Assembly (NCBI GenBank): GCA_015232395.1
Contig: JADFZT010000009.1
Span: 1-64,000 of the forward strand
DNA: 64,000 nt
Direction: 5' to 3'
From: Magnetococcales bacterium
GTDB taxonomy: Bacteria > Pseudomonadota > Magnetococcia > Magnetococcales > JADFZT01
Shown piece after piece: positions 9,953 to 18,250 of this stretch. Position 1 is the first letter of the stretch, and each line of letters opens with the position of its first letter. Below the pieces are notes generated by a model. The model ran no database searches and had not been told where the DNA came from. It was given only the letters and a program-made list of their open reading frames with translations. The position numbers and the translations under genes are program-made.

Positions 9953-10666
9953 TTACTCCCTTTGTTCCAGCCTTTTTTCCAGATCCAGGAGTCGCTGGTT
10001 TAAAAAATGGATCTCCTTGGGGCTGGTGATCCGACCGCTGGTGAGAAGTCCCCCTATGAGCATTTGGGCGCTTTCCAGCTCCCCCATTTTTTCCAGAATT
10101 ACCCAATCCAGTTGCCGAGCCCATTCCGGTACCTGGGAACCGGTGGCATGTTGACTGACGGCCCGGGCATAGCGCAGCGCCAGTGGCAGATCATTCAGCT
10201 GGTGGCGGGCAACAATAACAGCGTGGGCCAGCCATGGCCAGCGACGCTGGGGATCGTCCAAAAAACGATCATAAACATACTCCAACATGACCCTTTTCTT
10301 TTCAGGGATATTCACCTCCCCATAGAGTCTGCTGGCACTCATGAAAGGATACTGTCCTTTCGGATCCAGCGCAATAATTTGGTCCAGCCACAACATGGTA
10401 CGCTGGTAGTCGAGCTGGTGAAAGGAGATACTCACGCCGGACTGATAATCAAATGCCTGCAACCAGAGCATCAAGGCCTTGGCCAGGGTGATCGGCTCCC
10501 CCAGTGACGCCAATTGCAGGTAGGCGGAGGAGGGGGGGACTGGCAGATCTTCGGCCTTGGCTTCCGGGAGAGGTTGCAGGCTTTGCCAAAATATTTGTAC
10601 GGCAAGCCCCAGAACCAGCAGCAGAAAAACCGAACTTGGCACTCTATTCAGTGAGCGTACCTGCAT
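9953..10666 (-). CDS. Membrane-anchored TPR-like protein of the pilus locus
   Basis: The product has 237 residues. One N-terminal membrane segment (VFLLLVLGLAVQIFW) is followed by a helical domain whose pattern (YQRTMLWLDQIIALDP, ALRYARAVSQHA) resembles tetratricopeptide repeats. It ends in a charged, coiled-coil-like tail. It lies 60 bp downstream of the ABC permease gene and ends at a terminator, so it closes the main pilus operon. A role as a partner of the adjacent ABC permease or as a pilus assembly scaffold is possible. MshF of Vibrio occupies a similar small membrane-protein slot but has no clear sequence similarity here. The family was not recognised. Confidence 0.7.
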   Translation of the reverse strand: MQVRSLNRVPSSVFLLLVLGLAVQIFWQSLQPLPEAKAEDLPVPPSSAYLQLASLGEPITLAKALMLWLQAFDYQSGVSISFHQLDYQRTMLWLDQIIALDPKGQYPFMSASRLYGEVNIPEKKRVMLEYVYDRFLDDPQRRWPWLAHAVIVARHQLNDLPLALRYARAVSQHATGSQVPEWARQLDWVILEKMGELESAQMLIGGLLTSGRITSPKEIHFLNQRLLDLEKRLEQRE

Positions 10667-10726
10667 CGACTTTCAGCTCCCTTGATAAGGTTCCTCCCTT
10701 TATGTCGGTTTATCTGGTGCAATTCT

Positions 10727-11497
10727 TTAAATGTTTTTTCGATAAAGATCAAAAAGGGCCGCCCCACACAGCAGGGCCAGATAAATCACGGTTTGCCCAA
10801 AGATATGTTGTATTTCCAACCAGCTGCCAGTGCCATATACCAACCATTCGGTCTGAGTGAAACGATCCAATCCCGGTAAAACCAGGGCGATGGCGCCAAT
10901 CATTTCATTCATAAACTGCATCCAGAGGCTGTTCGAGCCCATGATGGGGCCTTGGCCGACCTGTTGCAGACTGGTGATGGATCTGCTGAGCAGATAAATC
11001 GCCAAAACAGCGCTGAAGGCTGGGGTGACCTGATTGAAAGTCAGCAGCGTCAACAGACACAAGGCGATGACGATCAATAGTTCGGCCAGCAGGGAAATCC
11101 CCCAAAAGAGCACCATCTCCCCAGCCGAATAGGGTAGCAAGGCTGCTGAAAAGAGAGTGACCATGGTCAGAACGGTAAAAGTATAGCCGATCAGCTTGCC
11201 AAAAAAATAGCTGCCTCGGGGGATGGGCAGGGAGAGGATCAACTCAAGCCCCTTGTCATTCAACTCCCGAACCAGACTGTTGAGCACTACCAGGGAGGTC
11301 AATATCACCGCACCCAGACGCAGGTAGGCTCCCAAAATGGCACTCTGAATCTCTTTTACCTCGGTGAGCGCCAGGGTGCCGGCAAATTCCGCCAGCATGA
11401 AGCCTCCAAGCACCACCACCGTCACGATCCATAAAAAGCGGTTTTTCCACCCCTCCAGAGCGGTATAACGAGCCAGGGTCCAGACCGATCCGATCAC
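10727..11497 (-). CDS. ABC-2 type permease of the pilus locus
   Basis: A 256-residue integral membrane protein with about six hydrophobic segments and the ABC-2 pattern (a cytoplasmic start, LVRELNDKGLELILSLPI, then YFFGKLIGY in the coupling region). The start is a GTG that overlaps the stop of the preceding pseudopilin gene (GTGA), so the two are translationally coupled. It probably pairs with the ATPase at 7831-8559. Its location between a pseudopilin gene and the TPR-like gene argues that it works in pilus biogenesis rather than in unrelated export. The substrate is unknown. Confidence 0.8.
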   Translation of the reverse strand: MIGSVWTLARYTALEGWKNRFLWIVTVVVLGGFMLAEFAGTLALTEVKEIQSAILGAYLRLGAVILTSLVVLNSLVRELNDKGLELILSLPIPRGSYFFGKLIGYTFTVLTMVTLFSAALLPYSAGEMVLFWGISLLAELLIVIALCLLTLLTFNQVTPAFSAVLAIYLLSRSITSLQQVGQGPIMGSNSLWMQFMNEMIGAIALVLPGLDRFTQTEWLVYGTGSWLEIQHIFGQTVIYLALLCGAALFDLYRKNI

Positions 11498-12393
11498 GGC
11501 AGCTTACCCACATCCACCAGCTGTTTTTTCAGGGCGCTGGCTGAGATCCACATCACCATGTCGTCAAACTCATGACCCTGGACATTGCTGAAAACCCGGT
11601 CGATGAAAACGTTGTCGTCATCATTCTCGATATCGTTTTCCACCTCATCGGATTTCCGACCACCAGGCAACGAACCCACTCTGACTGGTTGAGCCCCTTG
11701 GGAAATGACAATTACCGGAACGTTGGCGGCCAGGAGTCCTTCCACATCTTCAAAAATGTCGGAATCATCACAGGCTCCGGCATCGTTACAGGCCTCCTCG
11801 CTTTCCCAAATCTGGATGTCGCCATTGCAGAAGGGTCCATCCCCCCCTGTGATATCGACAGGTATGATACCAGTGGCCAAAGAGATGGTGGATTGTGAGG
11901 GAGGGGAGTCGCAGTTGACAGAGGTCATGGTCGGGGATTTTGCCGTGTCTTCCCCTATCTCATCTGCAAATTCACCGGTGACCTGATAAATAAAATTCCG
12001 ACCCCAGGCATCTACTCCTGTGACACCCAAGTCCAGATAAGGAAGATCGCCGTTGACTTCAAGAGAAAACACTCCGCTGATACCGTCATAGACGCCACAG
12101 CGGATTTTGTTGGGGGTCACGTTGGCTGTGTCATCCTGATCGCGGTTTTCATAGCCATCGGCATCGGTATCCGGACAGGGGAGGCGACCGTTGGCCAGGA
12201 AAAAGCCGAAAAGAGCATCCCGAATCTCTTCCATGGTGCGTTCGGTGCGGGAGCGGTAGACATTTTCCATCTGGGTGCCCATGGGCGTGAGGGCCATCCC
12301 CACCATCAGGCTGAGAATCACCAGCACCACCGCCACTTCAATGAGGGTGACCCCGCTCATGGATGTCATGCGTTGTTTGTCAAAAGTATCCAT
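11494..12393 (-). CDS. Large pseudopilin / minor prepilin (MshO/MshP-like position)
   Basis: A 299-residue prepilin. After a 14-residue leader ending in Gly comes VTLIEVAVVLVILSLMVG, the cleaved hydrophobic helix with Glu5. The body contains GRLPCPDTDADG, a Cys plus Asp-rich motif also found in the neighbouring pseudopilin, and several more Asp/Glu runs that could bind calcium. The ATG at 12393 follows GGAGG by about 6 bases. The open frame extends upstream only because of the 73 bp duplication at the gene junction. It is translationally coupled to the ABC permease downstream. It would be incorporated as a minor pilin or tip subunit. Confidence 0.8.
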   Translation of the reverse strand: MDTFDKQRMTSMSGVTLIEVAVVLVILSLMVGMALTPMGTQMENVYRSRTERTMEEIRDALFGFFLANGRLPCPDTDADGYENRDQDDTANVTPNKIRCGVYDGISGVFSLEVNGDLPYLDLGVTGVDAWGRNFIYQVTGEFADEIGEDTAKSPTMTSVNCDSPPSQSTISLATGIIPVDITGGDGPFCNGDIQIWESEEACNDAGACDDSDIFEDVEGLLAANVPVIVISQGAQPVRVGSLPGGRKSDEVENDIENDDDNVFIDRVFSNVQGHEFDDMVMWISASALKKQLVDVGKLP

Positions 12394-12536
12394 CAGGGTT
12401 CCTCCCGGTTTATCGGGTCTATTCTCCAGGGCAGAATTCAGCTTCGGTGGCATCATCGGTTCCCATCAGGGTTCCTCCCGGTTTATCGGGTCTATTCTCC
12501 AGGGCAGAATTCAGCTTCGGTGGCATCATCGGTTCC
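12391..12536. repeat. Perfect 73 bp tandem duplication at a gene junction
   Basis: Positions 12391-12463 and 12464-12536 are identical. The unit contains the last codons and stop of the upstream pseudopilin gene, its spacer, the GGAGG ribosome site and the start codon of the downstream one. As a result an extra ATG with its own ribosome site at 12466 opens a 15-codon frame, MGTDDATEAEFCPGE, before the real start at 12393. Confidence 0.9.
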
Positions 12537-13814
12537 ATCCAAACAGGCCACCCGGTCGTTGAAAGTGTCAGTGAAAATTTTGGTAAAATCAAAGTTTAAC
12601 GTCGTTGAAGCGGTCAGATTGTTATCCTCAAGATAGTTTTCGATTACTATCGTAGCCCCCAGCACTGAACGATCCTGTTCAGGGCTGGTATCGTCTAGTT
12701 CTTCCCCAGCCAATATCACTACAGCCTGGTAATCGGTTGAGCCGCTATTAATCTTCAGACAATTCATTCCACAACCGGTGACAGCAGTGCCGGGATCAAA
12801 TCCTGCTGTTAATTGAAAAAACAGGAGATCCTGCCAAGCATTATCGTGGATCCATCCCCCCGATAAGAGATCCGTGCACTCCGATCGTGTTGCCCAGCCA
12901 CTATCCATAGCCGGGGAGTCAGGTGTCGCCGCAGCACAGTCGGCAACGTCATCCACATTGAGGGTATCCAGAGGCAGACGGCCGAAATAGGTTCCACAAA
13001 CGCCATTATTATCCCCATTGGCAACCGGGGCTGCCCAGGGATATTTCCCACTATTATCCGCAGCAAATTGGGCCAGGCACACCTTGGCGGATTTTAAAAC
13101 CCGTTTTTCCACCGCTGTCAGGATTTCATCCCGGCTGATGGTGAGCCAGAGGTCGTTGAACTCCTCCTCGGCCTCCAACGGATAGGTAACAGCGCCCTCA
13201 ATCGTGTCACCGACTGAAATATATTCCAGATAGTTGGACCAATCCAATAGGTCGTCATCCGTCACCCGGAATTGATCAAGCTCTGCCACTCCAGCACCGG
13301 GAGAAAAGATGACCGCAACGATATCCTCCCCCATATCATCCGCTTCTGTACTGCTGTTAATCGTCGGTTCGCTCAAGGAAAATTCCATGGCGAGGGCGTA
13401 CCAGACAACCTCACCTTGGACATCTTTTACATCCCGCTCGTTGAGCCCCAGATCTTCCCAGGGTAGGCGCCCAACGTAGAGGGTAGGACCGGTATCAGTC
13501 GCACAAACACTGCCATTGTTGTCACCATATCCCGGGCCATCGGCATCCTGGTCAAAATCCAGATCCGGGCAGGGCAGCTCCCCTGGCCGGGTGTCGTTGG
13601 TGGCCGCATAGATAATCAGCGCCTCCTTGACCTTTTTCAAAACTTCCAGGGAGACCTTGTTGCGGTTCCAGCGAAGGGATTCGGTGGGGAGCGTGTGGAG
13701 GACGAGGGCAGTGCCCGCCATGGTCATGATGATCATCAGCATGAGGAGCGCTACCCCTTGCTGGGATCGAAAATCTTTCCCAGGGGGGAGGCTGGGGCCG
13801 GGTGCTGAGGCCAT
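12492..13814 (-). CDS. Very large pseudopilin / PilX-MshP-like minor pilin
   Basis: From the ATG at 13814, which follows GAAGGAG, the product has about 440 residues. An earlier ATG at 13916 is possible but has no better site. Near the N-terminus QQGVALLMLMIIMTMAGTA is a pilin-like helix of the PilX/MshP kind, with Gly before the hydrophobic part but no Glu at position 5. The body has two copies of a domain with Asp-rich loops and Cys: GELPCPDLDFDQDADG with GRLPWEDLGL, and later GTYFGRLPLDTLNVDD. It is far longer than usual pseudopilins (150-200 residues). It lies about 290 bp after the MshK-like gene and its 3' end is inside the 73 bp duplication. The two-domain body suggests a tip adhesin-like minor pilin; this is inference. 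Confidence 0.7.
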   Translation of the reverse strand: MASAPGPSLPPGKDFRSQQGVALLMLMIIMTMAGTALVLHTLPTESLRWNRNKVSLEVLKKVKEALIIYAATNDTRPGELPCPDLDFDQDADGPGYGDNNGSVCATDTGPTLYVGRLPWEDLGLNERDVKDVQGEVVWYALAMEFSLSEPTINSSTEADDMGEDIVAVIFSPGAGVAELDQFRVTDDDLLDWSNYLEYISVGDTIEGAVTYPLEAEEEFNDLWLTISRDEILTAVEKRVLKSAKVCLAQFAADNSGKYPWAAPVANGDNNGVCGTYFGRLPLDTLNVDDVADCAAATPDSPAMDSGWATRSECTDLLSGGWIHDNAWQDLLFFQLTAGFDPGTAVTGCGMNCLKINSGSTDYQAVVILAGEELDDTSPEQDRSVLGATIVIENYLEDNNLTASTTLNFDFTKIFTDTFNDRVACLDGTDDATEAEFCPGE

Positions 13815-14104
13815 GCTCACTCCTTCGTTGTCGACACGATCCGCCATACGGTTCAGTTTAACATACTCCTGCCAGGGCTCGTTGATAAAAAATGACCGGT
13901 TACTCCCCTCAAGCAAGCCCCTCCATCCACTTCCTGAATCTTGACCAAATCGGCAGCCGCTTGATAACGCTCACCTGAAAAACAGTTGGGTTTAACACCC
14001 CCAAGGCAGACCAAATGGATGACAAAAAAAAGATGCGTCCAGTGGTCCCTGATTCAGCTGTTAAAAAGGTGTATCAGCCCATTCCATCAAGCCTACCCTG
14101 CAGT

Positions 14105-14779
14105 TCAGGGCGTTTTTTGCATTCCTTGCAGCAGTTTATTGATCTGTTCGATCCCCTTGTGATCAGCAACAATCCCCTGCAAGAGCTTTTCATCGGGATT
14201 CATGGGAGATTTGAGGCGATTATTAGACTCTTGCTGGGCAGTCAATTCAGCCTGGAGGCGTCGCTGCTGCAAGAGATTTTCCTTGTAGACCTGATAGGTC
14301 TCCAGCACCGAGCCACTGATACGATCCATCGCCTGCCCCGGCTTCAGACGCACCTTGGCGACGGCATCCGGCAGGTCCAGCCAAACCCGTGAATCCCATT
14401 GATTCTTTTTGGAAAGGCTCAACCAGTCGGAAGCCTTTTTATCGGCCAGCTTGTATTCCTCGCCATTGATCCAAACCGTGGGTTGGGAACCCTCCATCCA
14501 GAAAAGTCCGTCAAAGGAGACCAGCCCCCGGCTGTCACTCTCCTCGTTGCTGGTCACGGACTGCCCGGATTGCACCATACGCCGGGTAAAGTCAAGACGG
14601 GAGCGCTCCCCCGGAGTGGTGAAAAAGCGCCTGAGTTCCAGGGTTTCAGCTTGCGCCTGGAGGGGGAAGAGGGATGCCAGGAAAAATCCTGCCAGGAACA
14701 ATCCCATCCGTCCCGCCATGGAGAGTCCGGTCGAGGGAGGCAGAGTAGACCCGTTATTCCAGAATGAAGGCGCACTCAT
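14105..14779 (-). CDS. mshK: MshK-like periplasmic pilus biogenesis protein
   Basis: The start at 14779 overlaps the mshJ stop (ATGA) and gives 224 residues. The N-terminus has a hydrophobic stretch ending in LFPLQAQA that fits a signal peptide. The next part contains VSFDGLFWMEGSQPTVWINGEEYKL in two overlapping pieces, the pattern of the small PilP/GspC-like or MshK domain that reads 'the product is, its use is'. A coiled-coil-like, Gln/Glu-rich helix follows at the C-terminus. The assignment rests mainly on position after MshI and MshJ. MshK of Vibrio is about 100 residues, so this version is extended by a helical tail. Confidence 0.6.
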   Translation of the reverse strand: MSAPSFWNNGSTLPPSTGLSMAGRMGLFLAGFFLASLFPLQAQAETLELRRFFTTPGERSRLDFTRRMVQSGQSVTSNEESDSRGLVSFDGLFWMEGSQPTVWINGEEYKLADKKASDWLSLSKKNQWDSRVWLDLPDAVAKVRLKPGQAMDRISGSVLETYQVYKENLLQQRRLQAELTAQQESNNRLKSPMNPDEKLLQGIVADHKGIEQINKLLQGMQKTP

Positions 14780-15390
14780 GAGATTTGACCTTCTTTGGAA
14801 AGCTTGATGAAAAACCAGCGCAAACGGCACTGTCCCGAAATGTTGGATTCGGTGGAGTCAGGTTGAATCTGTGACCTTAAGCGCGTCAAACTGCAAAGCT
14901 CCCCGGTAAAAAGCCCCTTGGCCCGTTTTTCCAAAATACCCAGCAGCCCGAAAAGATCCGCCTCGTGAAGCAGGTCCATGGAGAGTTCCATGGTGTTGGA
15001 TGTCAACTCAACCGTATCCAGCTCTGCGTCGAAAGTGGGCTGATAGGGGCTGGTGTCAGAAATCGAATAGGTAATATGTTCGACTCCCAGGCGTTCTGCT
15101 TCGTTCCGTAATATTTTAACCAGCTCGGAACGCTTGTCCGCCCCCAAAAGCCCCTGTTTTTCATAAGCCGTGTAACGGGGTTGATAGAGATGAAGACTTT
15201 TGGTGTCTTCCTTGGCGCGAGCCAGTCTGTTTTTGATGTCGCCAGACCTTTTCTTGGCCACGCGAGCCATTTTTTTTTGGTCTTTTTCGAATGACTGAGC
15301 ATACCAGACAAAACCGCCTGAGGCGGCCAGGGAGAGAATCAAAACCACGATTCCACCCGTCAACATTTTAAAATCAAGGATTCTGGCCAT
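14776..15390 (-). CDS. mshJ: MshJ, PilO-like inner-membrane pilus protein
   Basis: A 204-residue bitopic protein. One N-terminal membrane segment (GGIVVLILSLAASGGFVWY) is followed by a coiled coil (about residues 35-70) and a ferredoxin-like periplasmic domain, the layout of PilO, GspM and MshJ. These proteins form the inner-membrane alignment complex between the platform and the secretin. It overlaps the end of mshI by 17 bp and its own stop overlaps the next start, so it is tightly coupled within the operon. Confidence 0.75.
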   Translation of the reverse strand: MARILDFKMLTGGIVVLILSLAASGGFVWYAQSFEKDQKKMARVAKKRSGDIKNRLARAKEDTKSLHLYQPRYTAYEKQGLLGADKRSELVKILRNEAERLGVEHITYSISDTSPYQPTFDAELDTVELTSNTMELSMDLLHEADLFGLLGILEKRAKGLFTGELCSLTRLRSQIQPDSTESNISGQCRLRWFFIKLSKEGQIS

Positions 15391-16975
15391 CCCTCTTCCT
15401 CTTAAAGCCCAGTTTCAAGGAAAAATTCATATCCACTGGCTCTTCCTTGGGGGTTTCCAGAAGGTCGCCGGCCCATTTTTTGGACTGTACCGCCTTGCTT
15501 GGATTTTTGACCACAGTAGCTTGGGCCACGGTTTTGGATTCCAAAAGAGCGTTGACAAAGCGGTTGACTCGCTCTTCAGCCAATCGGTAGTCGTTACCGA
15601 CCCCAAACACGCGACCTGAGAGATTTGCCATCTCCAACAGTTCCGGCATTTTTTGAGCTGATTTTTTGGATCGACCACGACTTCGCTTGCGCTTGCGGGA
15701 ATTGGAGCTGCTTTTTTTGGTGCTTGCTCCCTCTCCAACCCCCGTCCAATCAAATTTATTGATTTGCAGCTCCGGGAACCGGGAAAGATGGGTGCTGATG
15801 GCCGACATCATCTGCAGGGGAGAGCTGTGTTGTTGCTGCAGCTCCTCCACCAATAATGCTACCTGTCGGATGTGGGCTGGATCCACCTTTTGTTCAACAA
15901 ATTTGTCGATCAATCTTTTGTAGGTGGCCTGATCATCACTCGTCTTGTTTGTATACATCCGAGATTGCTCTTGGTAAGCCAAGCCCCTGGAGGAAATCTG
16001 GAATCCCCAGGTGGTGGCACTCAGAACCACAAGCAGACTGGCGGCAAAAAGAGCCTGGCGCACGCGACGTGTCAGAAAATAGCGACGCATCCGGGGGTTG
16101 GCATAGTGGTTTTGACCCGCCCCCTTGCCCAACAATTGAATAAACAGAGAGTCACTGAAGGGGGTCTTGATGTCCCGGTCGATACCCAGTCGCCTGGCCA
16201 CTTCACCCACCGGCAACAGACGAAAATCCTCTCCCTCCCGTTCATCGCAATAGGGCTGAAAGGCTTCCAGAAAGGGGGTGCTGGATAGAATGACCGTCAC
16301 CAGAGGCTGTCCGTGGGTCATCAAACCCATGCGGGAGAGATAGGTTCGGGTTCTCTCCAGCTCCTGGGTGAGCAGGGCGGCGTAAGCGCCAGGTTCGTTA
16401 TCCGGAACCCGGGCCATCCGGCTCATCATCAGCCGCTTGCCCTTGAAATAGGAAAAACGTAGCCCCGTACCACTCTGCTGACTCACCAGAAGAGTTCCCT
16501 CCGGGACACGGCCCAAAAGGGAGGAGAGGAAGGCCCGACTCAGCATGGGCAGGGAGTGAATGCCTGCCAGGGAGGCTTTTTTGCTTTGAATGATCCCAAG
16601 CCACTCGTTGAGCACTTCCGGAGCGGTGACCGCAGCCAGCAATACCTTGGAATCCTTGCGACCTTCCTTATCCCGTCCGACGACACTACCGCTTCTGAAA
16701 GGGGTCTCCGGATAGGCGCGGCGCAACCGGCGCTGGAGAATGTTGCCCCGCTCCGGACCCAGCACAAAGGGGATGTTTTCTACCCGGAACTCTTCCTCGA
16801 TCAGATCCGTGAGAATGTGGATATGGTGTGCCGGGTTTTTTTCCAGATAGGTGGCAAATGCTTCCCGCCCTTCTTCGTTGGCATCAAAACGGGAGACACC
16901 AGCGACTTTCCCCCCCTTCCAATCGAAGGCGGTTAGGCGCTCTTTTGTCATGAAAAACAGTCGCTTGCGGGCCAT
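15374..16975 (-). CDS. mshI: MshI, PilM/PilN-like pilus assembly protein
   Basis: The product has 533 residues. A cytoplasmic N-terminal part of about 300 residues has the actin-like PilM/GspL pattern (FDWKGGKV near the start, GTLLVSQQSGTGLRFSYFKG). A membrane segment follows (ALFAASLLVVLSATTWGF), then a periplasmic PilN-like part with a coiled coil and a very basic Ser/Lys/Arg insert. This fused PilM-PilN layout is typical of MshI. The start overlaps the mshG stop (TGATG). It would anchor the alignment complex and link it to MshE. Confidence 0.8.
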   Translation of the reverse strand: MARKRLFFMTKERLTAFDWKGGKVAGVSRFDANEEGREAFATYLEKNPAHHIHILTDLIEEEFRVENIPFVLGPERGNILQRRLRRAYPETPFRSGSVVGRDKEGRKDSKVLLAAVTAPEVLNEWLGIIQSKKASLAGIHSLPMLSRAFLSSLLGRVPEGTLLVSQQSGTGLRFSYFKGKRLMMSRMARVPDNEPGAYAALLTQELERTRTYLSRMGLMTHGQPLVTVILSSTPFLEAFQPYCDEREGEDFRLLPVGEVARRLGIDRDIKTPFSDSLFIQLLGKGAGQNHYANPRMRRYFLTRRVRQALFAASLLVVLSATTWGFQISSRGLAYQEQSRMYTNKTSDDQATYKRLIDKFVEQKVDPAHIRQVALLVEELQQQHSSPLQMMSAISTHLSRFPELQINKFDWTGVGEGASTKKSSSNSRKRKRSRGRSKKSAQKMPELLEMANLSGRVFGVGNDYRLAEERVNRFVNALLESKTVAQATVVKNPSKAVQSKKWAGDLLETPKEEPVDMNFSLKLGFKRKRDGQNP

Positions 16976-18177
16976 CAGTACCTCATGTTCTGCATGATGT
17001 CGTAAATGGGGCCCAGAACCGAAACCACCACCCAGATCATCAAGATGCCTACAAAGGCGGTGAGTCCCGGTTCAATCATACCCTGCAACCGATCCACAGC
17101 CTCCCGCACATCCCGGTCATAGAAATAACGAACGTTTTTCAGACTGGTATCCAGTGCCCCGGTTCGTTCGCCCACGGAAATCATTCGTACCACGAGCCTG
17201 GGAAAGATCAACGCCTTTTCAAAACTGCCAGCGATATCTTCACCGCCCCGAACACGTTCACCGATCTCTTCGAGTACCCGTTCCATGCGCTGATTTCCAG
17301 CGACCCGACGGCCAATGGCCAGACAGTCCAGAACGCTGATGCCCGAGGCGTAAAGTAGACCGAAAATATTGGCAAAACGTGCCAGAATCAACTTGTTGAG
17401 AATGGGTCCGAAGATCCACACCCGAAGCTTGAAGCCATCGTAGGACTCCAAAAACCGGGAGCTGATACGCTTAAGCACCTGAATCAGCATCACGATGCCA
17501 ATGGGTATCCCCAGAAGATAGGCCCAGTAGGCCACCACAAAATCCGAGGTTTTCATCAGCGCGATGGAGTAGATGGGCAGCTCAAAATCCATGATTTTCA
17601 TGAAGGAGACCAGTTGGGGCACCAAAAAGGTCATCATGAAAAAGAACACCCCCACCATCACTGTACCCATGATGGATGGATAGAGCATCAGCTTTTTGGT
17701 GCGGGCGGCCATCTCGTCCTGCCACTTCAGATCTTCGGTCAGATTGGCAAAAATTTCGCCCAGGTTGCCCGAGCTTTCTCCCGCTCGTACCAGGGAGATA
17801 AACACCTCATCGAACACTTTCGGGTAGGACTCCATCGCCTGGGTGAGGGTTTTGCCGCCGCCAATCTCATCCAGCATGCCGTTCAACAAAACCTGTAGCT
17901 GGCGACTACCCGCATCCCGCAGATCCGAAAGACCCTCAATGATGGGGACACCGGCGATCACCATCTGCTCCATGTGAAAGCAAAAGGTGATCATCTCCCG
18001 CCGATCCAGCTTTTTGGCGCCCCACTTGGCTGTAGAGGATTTGATCTCTTTCAGCTGGATCACATCCATCTGCATCCGGGCCAAACGACCTTCGGCATCG
18101 GCTTCGTTATCCGCTTCCATCTGGTCGCGGATAAGTTTTCCGTCGAGATCCATCGCTTTGAAGCGAAAGGTGGGCAT
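16975..18177 (-). CDS. mshG: MshG, type II secretion F / PilC platform protein
   Basis: A 400-residue inner-membrane platform protein with two T2SSF domains. It begins PTFRFKAMDLDGK, has the first T2SSF repeat with FCFHMEQMVIAGVPI and three membrane segments overall (VMVGVFFFMMTFLVPQLV, AYLLGIPIGIVMLIQVL and one at the C-terminal end). The second repeat has RFANIFGLLYASGISVLD and VGERTGALDTSL. It works with MshE to polymerise and depolymerise the pilus. It sits 73 bp after mshE, the normal gene order. Confidence 0.9.
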   Translation of the reverse strand: MPTFRFKAMDLDGKLIRDQMEADNEADAEGRLARMQMDVIQLKEIKSSTAKWGAKKLDRREMITFCFHMEQMVIAGVPIIEGLSDLRDAGSRQLQVLLNGMLDEIGGGKTLTQAMESYPKVFDEVFISLVRAGESSGNLGEIFANLTEDLKWQDEMAARTKKLMLYPSIMGTVMVGVFFFMMTFLVPQLVSFMKIMDFELPIYSIALMKTSDFVVAYWAYLLGIPIGIVMLIQVLKRISSRFLESYDGFKLRVWIFGPILNKLILARFANIFGLLYASGISVLDCLAIGRRVAGNQRMERVLEEIGERVRGGEDIAGSFEKALIFPRLVVRMISVGERTGALDTSLKNVRYFYDRDVREAVDRLQGMIEPGLTAFVGILMIWVVVSVLGPIYDIMQNMRY

Positions 18178-18250
18178 TCAAACCTCTGATACGTGGTCTT
18201 GATAATAATCGAAGCGCTTGGACCCCATCGGTCTTCAAGCAGGCTTCGGG

